64,000 bases of DNA from assembly GCF_001679785.1 (NCBI RefSeq), contig NZ_CP016287.1, positions 248,001 through 312,000 on the forward strand, written 5' to 3'. Source of the DNA: Rhizobium leguminosarum (GTDB taxonomy: Bacteria; Pseudomonadota; Alphaproteobacteria; Rhizobiales; Rhizobiaceae). Position 1 is the first letter of the stretch, and the number at the start of each line of letters is the position of its first letter. Positions 28,057 to 37,502 of this stretch are shown piece after piece. The position numbers and the translations under genes are program-made. Below the pieces are notes generated by a model that was not told the DNA's origin, did not search any database, and saw only the letters and a program-made list of their open reading frames with translations.

Positions 28057-28697
28057 GGGCCGACCTTCAGTTCCGAAGGCGTGACGAGCGGCAACTCGCC
28101 GCTCTTCGGCAGCGGAAAGGCGCCGATCGCAGTCACCGTCTTGCCGGGGAGGCCCTCACGCGGGATGGCGGAGAGAAAGGTGGTATTGGCCTTCTCGTTA
28201 AAGGCTTTGCCGAACTGCGCCCACTCGATCTGGTTCTTGAATTCGTTGAAATTGACGAACTCCAGCGTGTCGCGCAGCGCCGTGCCGCGCAGCGCCGGCC
28301 CGATCTGCACCTTCGCATCGGCCTTGCCGTCGCCATCTGCGTCGACATCGAGCGTTGCCGCGCGCGAGGCTGTATCGGCCGCGACAACCTTGCCGGTGAT
28401 CTTCACCGCATAGGTCCATGGCGAGCTGCTCTGCTTGCGGGGATTACCGTATTTCTCGCCTGCGGCGTCGGGGCTGGAGGTGGCCAGTTGCATGACGTCC
28501 TTGAGGTCGCCGGCGCGCTTCTCGAAATAGGGCACTGCCTCGGACTGCCAGATCGCCTCGACCTTGGCATTCGGGTCGAAGGCGGTCTTGGCCGCTGCCG
28601 CCGCCTTCTCCTCGGCCGTCGGCGTCTTGATGATCTTGCAACCGGGCAAGGCGGCCGCCACGAGGGCGGCGAGCAGGGTGCCCTTCATTCTCAACAT
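28053..28697 (-). CDS. DUF2291 lipoprotein of a sugar ABC operon
   Basis: 214 aa. A short hydrophobic N-terminus ends in the lipobox ALPGC, so it should be a membrane-anchored periplasmic lipoprotein. DUF2291 proteins are regularly encoded with CUT2 sugar transporters; their job is unknown. The domain includes EAIWQSEAVPYFEKRAGDL, ITGKVVAADTASRAATLDVDA and FVNFNEFKNQIEWAQ. It lies between the binding-protein gene and the ATPase gene. Confidence 0.85.
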   Translation of the reverse strand: MLRMKGTLLAALVAAALPGCKIIKTPTAEEKAAAAAKTAFDPNAKVEAIWQSEAVPYFEKRAGDLKDVMQLATSSPDAAGEKYGNPRKQSSSPWTYAVKITGKVVAADTASRAATLDVDADGDGKADAKVQIGPALRGTALRDTLEFVNFNEFKNQIEWAQFGKAFNEKANTTFLSAIPREGLPGKTVTAIGAFPLPKSGELPLVTPSELKVGP

Positions 28698-28727
28698 GCT
28701 TTAAACCTCGACGTCTTGCGAAATGCA

Positions 28728-28759
28728 TTGCGGAGGGCGCAGCGCTGCGCCCTCCGCAA
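28728..28759. terminator. 32-nt perfect palindrome downstream of the binding-protein gene
   Basis: The two 16-nt halves (TTGCGGAGGGCGCAGC and its complement) meet with no spacer, forming a very stable hairpin between the binding-protein stop (28771) and the DUF2291 start (28697). There is no U-tract. Such elements usually protect the upstream mRNA and lower expression of downstream transporter genes. Confidence 0.65.
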
Positions 28760-28770
28760 TTCGCTGCTGA

Positions 28771-30640
<1,870 letters not shown>

Positions 30641-30669
30641 GTTTCCTCACCTTTTCCGTTTCTGGATAG

Positions 30670-30692
30670 GATCATAAACTGGTATGATGAGT
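30670..30692. promoter_or_regulatory. Candidate operator of the apiose regulator, copy 1
   Basis: ATCAT-N11-ATGAG-type dyad, 23 nt, with core CTGGTAT. It matches the copy at 33404-33426 in geometry and in 16 of 23 bases. It lies in the promoter region of the apnO-transporter operon. Confidence 0.6.
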
Positions 30693-30757
30693 CAATCACC
30701 ATATCACCTAATTCGTATGATCCACACGTTTTTCCGCGCCAAGCCGGACGGAAACCA

Positions 30758-32095
30758 TCAGTGTTTCCTTCCCTCGCGGATCTGCATGAAATAACCGTCA
30801 GTCCCGACCTGGCCGCCTTTGAGGGCGATCTGCAGGCCGTTTGTCGGCTGATAGTCGCCATGCGCAAGGCAAAGCGGAGAGCCTGGCGTCTGAGGCAGTG
30901 GAAGGAGCGTCGTCAGCGCGTCGATCTTCAACTGCCTGAGTGCGTGACTGGATGTGTCGCCGCCGGCGACGACCGCACGTGATAGTGCTTCGTTCTCGAT
31001 CAGGCGGCGCAAGATCGTGCCGAGCGCGCTCCCGAGCCGGTGACGAGCGCCCGGAAGCCTGTCGATATCGGCGCCGCGGTCGGCAGACGGGCCAAGCGCG
31101 GTGTACAGAATAACGCTTTTCCCTTGCCTGAGCTGCTGGATGCCAGCCTCCACGGCCGCATCCATCGCCCCTTCGCCGTGCTCCGAGACCAGTGCGAGCG
31201 GATCGAGGGCGATGCTCTCGAAGCCGTTCTCGACGGCCGTCCGGATCTGGCGCTCGGTTGTTGGCGACACGCTGCCCGACACGACGGCGAGGCGGTTGAC
31301 CGGGCCGACATCAGGAAACTCGGCGCCGCTGTTGCCGATGAAGCCGCTCCGCCGCCAAGCACTGAGCATGGCATACTCGACGCCGGAGGAGCCGGCGACA
31401 AAACTTCCGGAGCGGCCGGTGACACGAAGTATTTGTCGGCCCGCGGCCTCCTGCGTCGTCTCGGAGTCGACATCGATGAGCAGGATCCCTTCTGAAGTCG
31501 ACGCGAGTTCATCGACACGCGCATCGGCATCCGTCGCGGTGATGGCGACGAGATCGGCGACCAGGACGGGAAGGCGGGTCTGCTTCGACAGGTGGACCGA
31601 AAGGTCCGCCTCCTCCATCGGAGTGACGGGATGGCGGCTCATGACCGGATGGCGGTCGATGCGGAAGATCCGGCCCTGGTAAGCGGCAAAGAGATTGCCG
31701 AATGCCGTGTAGCGTTTCAATTGCGGCGCGCCGACGACGACGGGCACGACGGATTGCCCGAAAACCGATCGGCCGATTTCGATCGCCTTGCCGATATTGC
31801 CGATGTCGGGGCTGGAATCGAAGGTCGAGCAGACCTTGTAGTGGCAGATGCCGGCGCCGAGCGAATTCAGCCACTCGAAAGCGCGCGAAAGGTGCTCTTG
31901 CATCCAGGCGGGGGTCTCGCTGCGGCTTGTCCCGGCGATGCCGATTGCGCGGCAATCCCCAAAGCGCCCAAGCAGTTCCGGCGTCGGAATGTCGAGGAAA
32001 AGCACGGTCGACACGCCGTTCGAGGCTAAGGCCTCCATGACATCGGTGGAGCCGGTGAAGTCGTCCCCGTAATAGCTGACGAGAGGTTGATCCAT
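30758..32095 (-). CDS. oiaK: DUF1537 four-carbon-acid-type kinase, probable 3-oxo-isoapionate kinase
   Basis: 445 aa from ATG 32095. The DUF1537 N-domain opens with the family signature YYGDDFTGSTDVMEAL; the middle contains GTSRSETPAWMQEH and HYKVCSTFDSSPDIGNIG, and the C-terminal nucleotide-binding domain VAGGDTSSHALRQL. Family members phosphorylate sugar acids with ATP. Beside an RLP, ApnO and ApnL, the expected step is 3-oxo-isoapionate to its 4-phosphate. The RLP gene is 5 nt upstream on the same strand, so the two are co-translated. Confidence 0.83.
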   Translation of the reverse strand: MDQPLVSYYGDDFTGSTDVMEALASNGVSTVLFLDIPTPELLGRFGDCRAIGIAGTSRSETPAWMQEHLSRAFEWLNSLGAGICHYKVCSTFDSSPDIGNIGKAIEIGRSVFGQSVVPVVVGAPQLKRYTAFGNLFAAYQGRIFRIDRHPVMSRHPVTPMEEADLSVHLSKQTRLPVLVADLVAITATDADARVDELASTSEGILLIDVDSETTQEAAGRQILRVTGRSGSFVAGSSGVEYAMLSAWRRSGFIGNSGAEFPDVGPVNRLAVVSGSVSPTTERQIRTAVENGFESIALDPLALVSEHGEGAMDAAVEAGIQQLRQGKSVILYTALGPSADRGADIDRLPGARHRLGSALGTILRRLIENEALSRAVVAGGDTSSHALRQLKIDALTTLLPLPQTPGSPLCLAHGDYQPTNGLQIALKGGQVGTDGYFMQIREGRKH

Positions 32096-32100
32096 CGCTG

Positions 32101-33357
32101 TCACGCGCCCTTGCCGTCGCTGAATTTCGCTATCGAAGCGGCAAGCTCTGGATGATCTTTCGCATAGGTCTCCAACGGGATGTCTGCGACCGCTGCCTGC
32201 CAGGCCTGCTGCACGGCCCGAACACCTGCCGCCGGGCCGCCGGGGTGGCTGACGATGCCGCCGCCGCAGAGATAGAGAAGATCGATGGTGCGGCCGGTCC
32301 GTTGATAGGTCTCGGGCGCCTGTCCTCCCCACTGGCCCGAACCGGCAACAGGAAGCGGGCAATCGGAGGCATCAAACAACGGCGTGCTGACGGCCTTGAA
32401 GGACGAGACGAAACTGTCGTCCGGCTCCCAATATTTGACCCTGATGCCGTTGATCTGAAACTGGTCGACGCCCAGCAGCCGCCAGAACTGCTGGTAGACC
32501 TTGAAATCCATGCCGGCGCCCGGATCGCGCGTCAGCACGTCCCAACCATTTCGATGCGCGTGCAGCACTAGGTTGGAGCGCTTGCGCAGAAAGCTCATGC
32601 CGCCGAAGCCGATCGAGTTGATGTTGACGACGGCGCAATTGCCGCCGGCCTTGGCGACGATGTCGTGGTTGCGCATCATCTCGTCGGGGTCTGCATGCGA
32701 GATGCCGAAGGCATACATGACCTTCTTGCCGGTCTTTTGCTCGTGATCGAGAATGCGCGGCATGATCGCCGCAACGCGGTCCTTGAGCGGCGAATAGGCC
32801 GGGCTCATCAGTTTTTCGTCATCCTTGATGAAGTCGACGCCGGATGAGATCAGTTCGCCGACGAGTTCCGCCGTTTCGTGCGGTCTGAGACCAAGCGCCG
32901 GCTTGACGATCGTTCCAATGATGGGGCGACCTTCGACGCCGGTGAGGCGGCGGCTTCCAGGGATGCCGAACTGCGGTCCGGGATGCGCATTTTTGAAGGC
33001 TTCGGGCAGCGTCATGTCGACGATGCGGATGCCGGTCATGCCCTTGATGGAGTAGACGCCGCCGATCACAATGGTCATCAATGCCGAAAGGTCTGTCCCG
33101 ATCGCGTCCAGCGGAAAGGCGATGTCGACATCGGCGCGATGAAGCAGCGTGCCGGGGGCGATCTCGGGCCAAGTCGGGTGACGGGCGCCTTCGAGCGGAC
33201 GGATCGCCAGCACACGGGCGGCGACACGCGATTTCAGCTCTTCGGTCTCGCCGGGGACGGGCACGAAGGTTCCGGTCGACTGGTCGCTCGCGATCTTTTC
33301 CGCCATCGCCTCGACGTTGCCGGGCGTTTCGATACGGTAGGTCAGGGTAATCATCAT
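32101..33357 (-). CDS. oiaX: RuBisCO-like protein, probable 3-oxo-isoapionate-4-phosphate decarboxylase or transcarboxylase
   Basis: 418 aa, RuBisCO large-chain fold but not a carboxylating RuBisCO. The catalytic Lys is kept in TIVKPALGL (K152); the second Lys of the usual KPK motif is Ala. The carbamylation/metal motif KDDE is intact (K178, D179, D180, E181), and HAHRNGW and GSGQWGG phosphate-loop segments are present. The loop-6 Lys region of true RuBisCO is not recognisable. In apiose pathways RLPs act on 3-oxo-isoapionate-4-phosphate, either as decarboxylase (OiaX) or transcarboxylase/hydrolase (OiaT); I cannot separate the two by eye. The start is at 33357 (a second ATG is 3 nt on). Confidence 0.82.
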   Translation of the reverse strand: MMITLTYRIETPGNVEAMAEKIASDQSTGTFVPVPGETEELKSRVAARVLAIRPLEGARHPTWPEIAPGTLLHRADVDIAFPLDAIGTDLSALMTIVIGGVYSIKGMTGIRIVDMTLPEAFKNAHPGPQFGIPGSRRLTGVEGRPIIGTIVKPALGLRPHETAELVGELISSGVDFIKDDEKLMSPAYSPLKDRVAAIMPRILDHEQKTGKKVMYAFGISHADPDEMMRNHDIVAKAGGNCAVVNINSIGFGGMSFLRKRSNLVLHAHRNGWDVLTRDPGAGMDFKVYQQFWRLLGVDQFQINGIRVKYWEPDDSFVSSFKAVSTPLFDASDCPLPVAGSGQWGGQAPETYQRTGRTIDLLYLCGGGIVSHPGGPAAGVRAVQQAWQAAVADIPLETYAKDHPELAASIAKFSDGKGA

Positions 33358-33403
33358 GAAACTGGTGGTTGCTCCTCTCGCCAGGCAGATTGCCATGGCG
33401 TCA

Positions 33404-33426
33404 ACTCATGATCTGGTATAATGAGT
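33404..33426. promoter_or_regulatory. Candidate operator of the apiose regulator, copy 2
   Basis: ACTCAT-N11-ATGAGT, a perfect 6+6 dyad with core CTGGTAT, in the divergent region between the RLP gene and the GntR gene. The same geometry occurs at 30670-30692. Confidence 0.65.
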
Positions 33427-33516
33427 ATTCCAAATTATGAAAAGTAGAATCTTCGGATCCGCAAATTTTCGCCGACAGCTTTGTTCTCGACCCGGAAACT
33501 GTTAGGAGGAAACATT

Positions 33517-34239
33517 TTGAGCCAGCGAGATGTGATGACCCAGCCCCTCGAACAAATCGTCCGCCGGAAACTCTCTGACGAAGTATTTGATCGACTTGAG
33601 CGAATTATCACCTCGGGCGAGCTTCAGCCCGGCGACGAAATGCCCTCCGAGCGCGTGCTGATGGAACGCTTTGGCGTCGGCCGGCCGGCGATCAGGGAGG
33701 CCATGCAGTCCCTTGCCAACAAAGGTCTGGTCAGCATTTCGCATGGCGAGCGGGCGAAGGTACTCAGGCTGACGGCAAAATCGATATTCCGCCAGGTCGA
33801 TCTCACCGCCAAGATCATGCTGTCGCAATCGTCGGACTCGCTGGAATATCTGAAGAGCGCCCGCATCTTCTTCGAGCGGGGCATGGCGCGCGAGGCCGCG
33901 CAGCGCGCCTCTGTAAGCGATATCGCCGATCTCAGGAACATCATCGAGCGCCAGCGAATGTCGCTTGGGCGGGCCGAAGAGTTCATCGACGCGGACATGG
34001 AGTTTCACACCCGTATCGCGCAGATATCAGGCAACCCGATCTACATCGCCGTCAGCGAAGCGATGCTTGCCTGGCTGAAGGAATATCATACCGAGATGCT
34101 GATCTGGACCGGCAAGGAAAAATTCACGCTCGCCGAACATGACGAGATCGTGGATCGCCTAGAAGCAAACGACGTGGATGGCTCGGAAACGGCACTCCTC
34201 AAGCATCTGGAGCGGTCGCGCGCGCTTTACGCGAAGTAG
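33517..34239 (+). CDS. GntR/FadR-family regulator of the apiose locus
   Basis: 240 aa from a TTG at 33517, chosen because AGGAGG lies 7 nt before it; ATG 33535 is an alternative. The N-terminal winged helix has LEQIVRRKLSDEVFDRLERI, PGDEMPSERVLMERFGVGRP and IREAMQSLANKGLVSI. The C-terminal FCD-type helical domain has MEFHTRIAQISGNPIYIAVSEAM with likely metal/ligand His and Asp residues. It is divergent from the RLP-kinase operon and probably represses both catabolic units through the 23-nt dyads. The inducer is presumably an apiose-pathway intermediate. Confidence 0.9.
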   Translation: MSQRDVMTQPLEQIVRRKLSDEVFDRLERIITSGELQPGDEMPSERVLMERFGVGRPAIREAMQSLANKGLVSISHGERAKVLRLTAKSIFRQVDLTAKIMLSQSSDSLEYLKSARIFFERGMAREAAQRASVSDIADLRNIIERQRMSLGRAEEFIDADMEFHTRIAQISGNPIYIAVSEAMLAWLKEYHTEMLIWTGKEKFTLAEHDEIVDRLEANDVDGSETALLKHLERSRALYAK

Positions 34240-34345
34240 TCGCCATTCCCCTTGCGCGTCATAGCGGTCCCTTTTGCTGTTTCAGACCTCAACCTTGACT
34301 GCGCGATGGCTGTGGGCGCGGCAGTGCATTTTGTCGGCTGCAGCC

Positions 34346-34370
34346 GGAACAATGATCTAAGAATGAGGTT
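34346..34370 (+). promoter_or_regulatory. EcfG-type promoter (GGAAC-N16-GGTT)
   Basis: GGAAC at 34346-34350 and GGTT at 34367-34370 with a 16-nt spacer. This matches the alphaproteobacterial general-stress consensus GGAAC-N16/17-CGTT except for one base. It lies 38 nt before the small secreted-protein gene. Confidence 0.65.
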
Positions 34371-34408
34371 CTCAGTGGGTCAACAAGGATCCCAAGGAGG
34401 ACATCACA

Positions 34409-34729
34409 ATGCGTATGAAACTCGTAGCAGCGTCACTTTTGGCTATCGGCATGGCCACATCCGCCTTCGCCCAATCGAATCCGGCCCCGGCTGGTGCGAC
34501 CATTGATAAGAACCAAGCCGACCAGGGTGGCGGCGCAGCCAGCGACACGAAGACCAAAAAGCCGATGGCAACGGATACCACCACGACGGGTTCCACGACC
34601 AGCGGCACAATGAAGATGGATAAGACCAAGTGCCCCAATCCGGTTAATAACTCTGCCAATCTTCAGACGCAGGGCGGTACGAGCAACGCCACCCCTATGG
34701 ATGAAGCTTGCGCCGCGCATAATAATTGA
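34409..34729 (+). CDS. Small secreted Thr/Ser/Gly-rich protein
   Basis: 106 aa. Signal peptide at residues 1-22 (LVAASLLAIGMATSAFAQ). The mature part is low-complexity, rich in Thr, Ser, Gly, Ala and Lys, with two cysteines (KCPNPVNNS and DEACAAHNN) that could form a disulfide. It has no known domain; similar small secreted proteins are common in rhizobia. AAGGAGG precedes the ATG. Promoter sequence and location suggest general-stress control. It is followed by a terminator carrying an insert. Confidence 0.8.
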   Translation: MRMKLVAASLLAIGMATSAFAQSNPAPAGATIDKNQADQGGGAASDTKTKKPMATDTTTTGSTTSGTMKMDKTKCPNPVNNSANLQTQGGTSNATPMDEACAAHNN

Positions 34730-34747
34730 TCGGCCGCTTCACCCAAA

Positions 34748-34819
34748 ACCCCGCTCCGTGAACTGACCCCGAGGTTGGATGTCCAACTTTACGGGGTCAG
34801 TTCATCCGGCGGGGTTTTT
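34748..34819 (+). terminator. Rho-independent terminator interrupted by a palindromic insert
   Basis: Outer stem ACCCCGC (34748-34754) pairs with GCGGGGT (34809-34815), followed by TTTTT. Between them lies a 46-bp palindrome flanked by TCCG on both sides. Removing the insert and one TCCG leaves a perfect 7-bp stem with a TCCG (UNCG-type) tetraloop. Confidence 0.75.
34759..34804. mobile_element. 46-bp palindromic MITE-like insert
   Basis: The ends are 13-bp perfect inverted repeats TGAACTGACCCCG, with an inner GTTGGA/TCCAAC dyad. A 4-bp direct repeat TCCG (34755-34758 and 34805-34808) flanks it. Each half resembles the terminus of an IS3-family element (TGAACTG-CCCC followed by AAAGTTGGAC), so it looks like two IS ends joined with nothing between. 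Family assignment is from memory of consensus ends. Confidence 0.5.
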
Positions 34820-35184
34820 GCGTGGGTACTAGAGCAAGCACGGCCGCCGACACGTCATGGGTTTTAAGCCGCCTCCTCCTGGCATTTGCGGACGACTATG
34901 CGCGCTGCGTAAGTTTTCCTTTCGGTTGCTTCTTCGGCGAGTGTTGCCTGTAGCTGCGGGAAGGGATCGTGCTGCTTTGCTCACGCGATCAACGGCCGTA
35001 GCGGGCGATCCACAGTGCCCGCCCGCGCTGGAAGAAATCAGGCCGATCTTAGAAGGCGACCGAATGCCATTATTTCGGGAACCGGCTGCTTTCCACCCAA
35101 ACGGTGGCCATTGTATTGGTCCGCTATCGTACGGCAACGATTGGGACGTCCAGAACTTTCCTTTTCATCCAAGAGGAAAGAAAA
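34820..35184. other. Intergenic region before the sigma-factor gene
   Basis: 365 bp without a supportable gene. A GGAAC at about 35089 is not followed by a proper GTT at 16-17 nt, so I do not call an EcfG promoter here. The ribosome site of the sigma-factor gene (GAGGAAAG) is at its end. Confidence 0.5.
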
Positions 35185-35712
35185 ATGACGTCTTTAACTA
35201 CAGTACACTCTGCTTCTAACACCAAAGAAACTTCCGCAATCGAACTAGAGATCGTTGAACTGACTCCGGCATTACGTGCCTTTGCCAGAAGGTTCCTGCG
35301 CAACGACGACGATATCGATGATCTCGTGCAAGAAACACTGATGAAGGCCCTGAACTCGCTCCATCTCTACCACCCTGGCACCTCGCTCAAATCCTGGCTG
35401 TTCACCATTCTTCGAAACACGTTTTGCACCAATTATCGCAAGCAAAGACGGGAGCCGGCTGGAATGGGCGTGGCGATGGAACAGGTGTCGATCGCGCCAA
35501 CCCAGGAGTGGGCGCTGCGGGAGCGGGAGTTGCAACAGGCGCTAACGCTTCTTCCCGACGACAGGCGCCGCGCCCTAACACTGGTGGCTACCGGAACGAG
35601 TTACGTGGACGCCGCGAGGATGTGCGGGTGCCGGATCGGTACATTGAAAAGCCGCGTGAGTCGCGCCCGCGAGTCCTTGCTGTTGATGCTGGGAAACCAG
35701 CTCCTGGACTGA
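35185..35712 (+). CDS. ECF sigma factor, EcfG-like
   Basis: 175 aa from ATG 35185 with GAGGAAAG upstream. Region 2: LRAFARRFLRNDDDIDDLVQETLMKAL, followed by SLKSWLFTILRNTF, a phrase characteristic of EcfG/RpoE2-type general-stress sigma factors. Region 4: LPDDRRRALTLVA and ARMCGCRIGTLKSRVSRARESL. No anti-sigma (NepR) or PhyR gene is in the window, so it is probably a second copy away from the main regulatory locus. Genes on both sides have EcfG-type promoters. It should direct RNA polymerase to GGAAC promoters when released by PhyR-NepR. Confidence 0.88.
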   Translation: MTSLTTVHSASNTKETSAIELEIVELTPALRAFARRFLRNDDDIDDLVQETLMKALNSLHLYHPGTSLKSWLFTILRNTFCTNYRKQRREPAGMGVAMEQVSIAPTQEWALRERELQQALTLLPDDRRRALTLVATGTSYVDAARMCGCRIGTLKSRVSRARESLLLMLGNQLLD

Positions 35713-35925
35713 CCACACTTGCAGCGAGGCGATTCGACCGGCGAGCCAGCGTCACCGAGGCTTTGCACATGCTTGGAAGTGGCACTTCCGTATTCCACGC
35801 GTCCCCCAGAGCCTTCACGGCTGATTCCTATCAACTTCGTTGTATGCGAGGCGACTGGCTGGGCTCAGTCGCCCGCGCACAGGCCGGCCAGCCAACAATC
35901 GGGGCCCCCCGGGCTCATGCGTGTA

Positions 35926-36177
35926 TCAGGCGCAATTCCGACGCGTTCGGCGGATTTGCCACTCCTTGTAAGGCTTTAACAGCTGTCCCGGGAAACGTCT
36001 CTCTATGGCGCTTTCGGTAAGAACGATTTTTGCGAAGTCTTCGTCATGAGGCGAAGGCTTAACCCAGGTTTCACTGCGGATTTCCAGGTCAGCCATCGTT
36101 GCGAAGAGTTCTTCATCCGTCATCGCCTCGAGAGCGGAGGCAAACGCCCGTTCCGCGACAGCTACAAAATATGTCAC
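35926..36177 (-). CDS. Small protein of unknown function, 83 aa
   Basis: The GTG start at 36177 follows AGGAGG at 6 nt, a strong initiation signal. The protein begins TYFVAVAERAFASALEAM and continues acidic and helical (TDEELFATMADLEIR), then VLTESAIERRFPGQLLKPYKEWQ. It has no known domain and no signal peptide. It lies on the minus strand, convergent with the sigma-factor gene, and may be read from the EcfG-type promoter at 36525-36549 together with the upstream small membrane protein. Confidence 0.6.
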   Translation of the reverse strand: MTYFVAVAERAFASALEAMTDEELFATMADLEIRSETWVKPSPHDEDFAKIVLTESAIERRFPGQLLKPYKEWQIRRTRRNCA

Positions 36178-36496
36178 AGTGCACCTCCTGCCGAGCACCG
36201 CGTCTGTACACTCTATGCACAGCACGCCGACGGCGGTTTGATTCTTGGTTACTTTCCAGGGGAATCCTTTTAGGTCGTCGCAGCCGCCGGAAGCCTGTTC
36301 TGCGGCCCTTCTCTGTCGGACGTGCGCAGAGGAGCCGTTGGCGGACTGGCGAAACGCCCGACGGCGCGATCGCGACGACGAAAGCACCTGCGATGGCAGC
36401 GGCCGACCGCTGTCTATCCTGCCTGATCATTCCAAAGCCAAGAGCAATTCCCAGGAAGGCTGCTCCGCCCGCTAGTGCAAGCCAGAGGTAATTCAA
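36113..36496 (-). CDS. Possible small membrane protein
   Basis: TTG start at 36496 with GGAG about 9 nt upstream and an EcfG-type promoter 29 nt before it. Residues 1-22 form a TM helix (LWLALAGGAAFLGIALGFG) and about 33-45 a second hydrophobic stretch. After about residue 55 the composition turns Arg-rich and overlaps the 83-aa gene, so the true C-terminus may be shorter, with a frameshift or lost stop. I do not recognise a family. Confidence 0.4.
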   Translation of the reverse strand: MNYLWLALAGGAAFLGIALGFGMIRQDRQRSAAAIAGAFVVAIAPSGVSPVRQRLLCARPTEKGRRTGFRRLRRPKRIPLESNQESNRRRRAVHRVYRRGARQEVHCDIFCSCRGTGVCLRSRGDDG

Positions 36497-36524
36497 CGGC
36501 TCTACTCCAGATATCCGGCCACCG

Positions 36525-36549
36525 AACCCTGAACGGCGACGAAGGTTCC
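36525..36549 (-). promoter_or_regulatory. EcfG-type promoter on the minus strand
   Basis: Read on the minus strand: GGAAC (36549-36545), 16-nt spacer, GGTT (36528-36525). The same pattern occurs at 34346-34370. It points at the small minus-strand genes starting at 36496 and 36177. Confidence 0.6.
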
Positions 36550-36662
36550 AGTGATCTCACAAACGCCTGGGTAGAGAGGGTGGACGCCTTCATAGAAACT
36601 TGAGTCTTGCGTTTGTCCGGCGGATTGACACACAACTCCTGCGATGATACTCATCTCTCAAT

Positions 36663-36681
36663 TGGTCAGGCCAGTTGACCA
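36663..36681. promoter_or_regulatory. Candidate GntR operator TGGTCA-N7-TGACCA
   Basis: Perfect 6+6 inverted repeat 39 nt before the GntR start codon. FadR-subfamily regulators bind such TGGT/ACCA dyads, so autoregulation of the regulator-TRAP-dehydrogenase genes is likely. Confidence 0.6.
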
Positions 36682-36720
36682 GCTGCGCGGCTTGAGGAGA
36701 AGTCGCCGGGGAGGCCCACG

Positions 36721-37479
36721 ATGTTTTCGCCCGTTGAATCACGCCGTCTTTATAGACAGGTTGCGGATCAGATTCGCTTCATGATCGCTAGCGGCGAGCT
36801 TGCCGTCGGCCAGCGGCTGCCGGCTGAGCGCGACCTTGCGGAGCAACTATCAGTCTCACGTCCGACTGTCCGCGAGGCGCTGATCGTCCTGGAGGTCGAA
36901 GGCCTCGTCAACATCCGCATGGGATCCGGCATCTATGTGGTGCGCCAGCATGCTGCGACCGTCACTGGGGCCGAGCGCGAGCCGGTGGAGGGGCCCTTCG
37001 AGCTGCTGCAGGCGCGCACCCTCATCGAATGTGCCATTGCCGAAGAAGCTGCGGGCCGTGCCAAGCCGGACGATATCGCTCTGCTCGATGAAGCTCTGAC
37101 GCGCATGGGTGGTGTGGTCAACGATGCAATCGCAGTGCTCGATGCAGATCGCGCCTTCCACACCGGCATTGCCGCCATCGTTGGGAATGCGACATTGATC
37201 CGCGTAACGGGCGAGATGTTCGACATGCGCATGACCCCTTATTTCGCAAGGCTCGCCAGCCACTTCGAGGGGCCAACGACTTGGCGCAGCGCCCTGGACG
37301 AGCATCGCGCCATTCGCGACGCGATCGCCGCCGGCGATGCGGCCGGCGCTAAGGCTGCCATGCGCGCCCATCTCACCATGTCGCAGAAGAGGTTTTCCGA
37401 GAGCTTCGGGGAGGAGTTCTCGGGAGAAGAGGAGCGCGGACGCAACGAGCGGCCGTCGAAAAGAACGACTAAGACTTAA
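36721..37479 (+). CDS. GntR/FadR-family regulator of the idonate TRAP locus
   Basis: 252 aa. Winged helix at residues 1-75 (LYRQVADQIRFMIASGELA, RLPAERDLAEQLSVSRPTVREAL, GLVNIRMGSGIYV), FCD ligand domain at about 95-230 with DRAFHTGIAAIVGNATLI and the late His in RAHLTMSQKR. Ribosome-site-like GGGGAGG lies just before the ATG. It is the first gene of a plus-strand series with TRAP transporter and L-idonate dehydrogenase, which it should control with a sugar acid as effector. Confidence 0.9.
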   Translation: MFSPVESRRLYRQVADQIRFMIASGELAVGQRLPAERDLAEQLSVSRPTVREALIVLEVEGLVNIRMGSGIYVVRQHAATVTGAEREPVEGPFELLQARTLIECAIAEEAAGRAKPDDIALLDEALTRMGGVVNDAIAVLDADRAFHTGIAAIVGNATLIRVTGEMFDMRMTPYFARLASHFEGPTTWRSALDEHRAIRDAIAAGDAAGAKAAMRAHLTMSQKRFSESFGEEFSGEEERGRNERPSKRTTKT

Positions 37480-37502
37480 CCCAAGCTCGGGAGGAGAGAG
37501 CA

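Noticed and set aside
35083..35115. GGAAC before the sigma-factor gene as a possible EcfG promoter
   Set aside because: Neither a 16- nor a 17-nt spacer leads to a GTT; AAAC or AACG is found instead.
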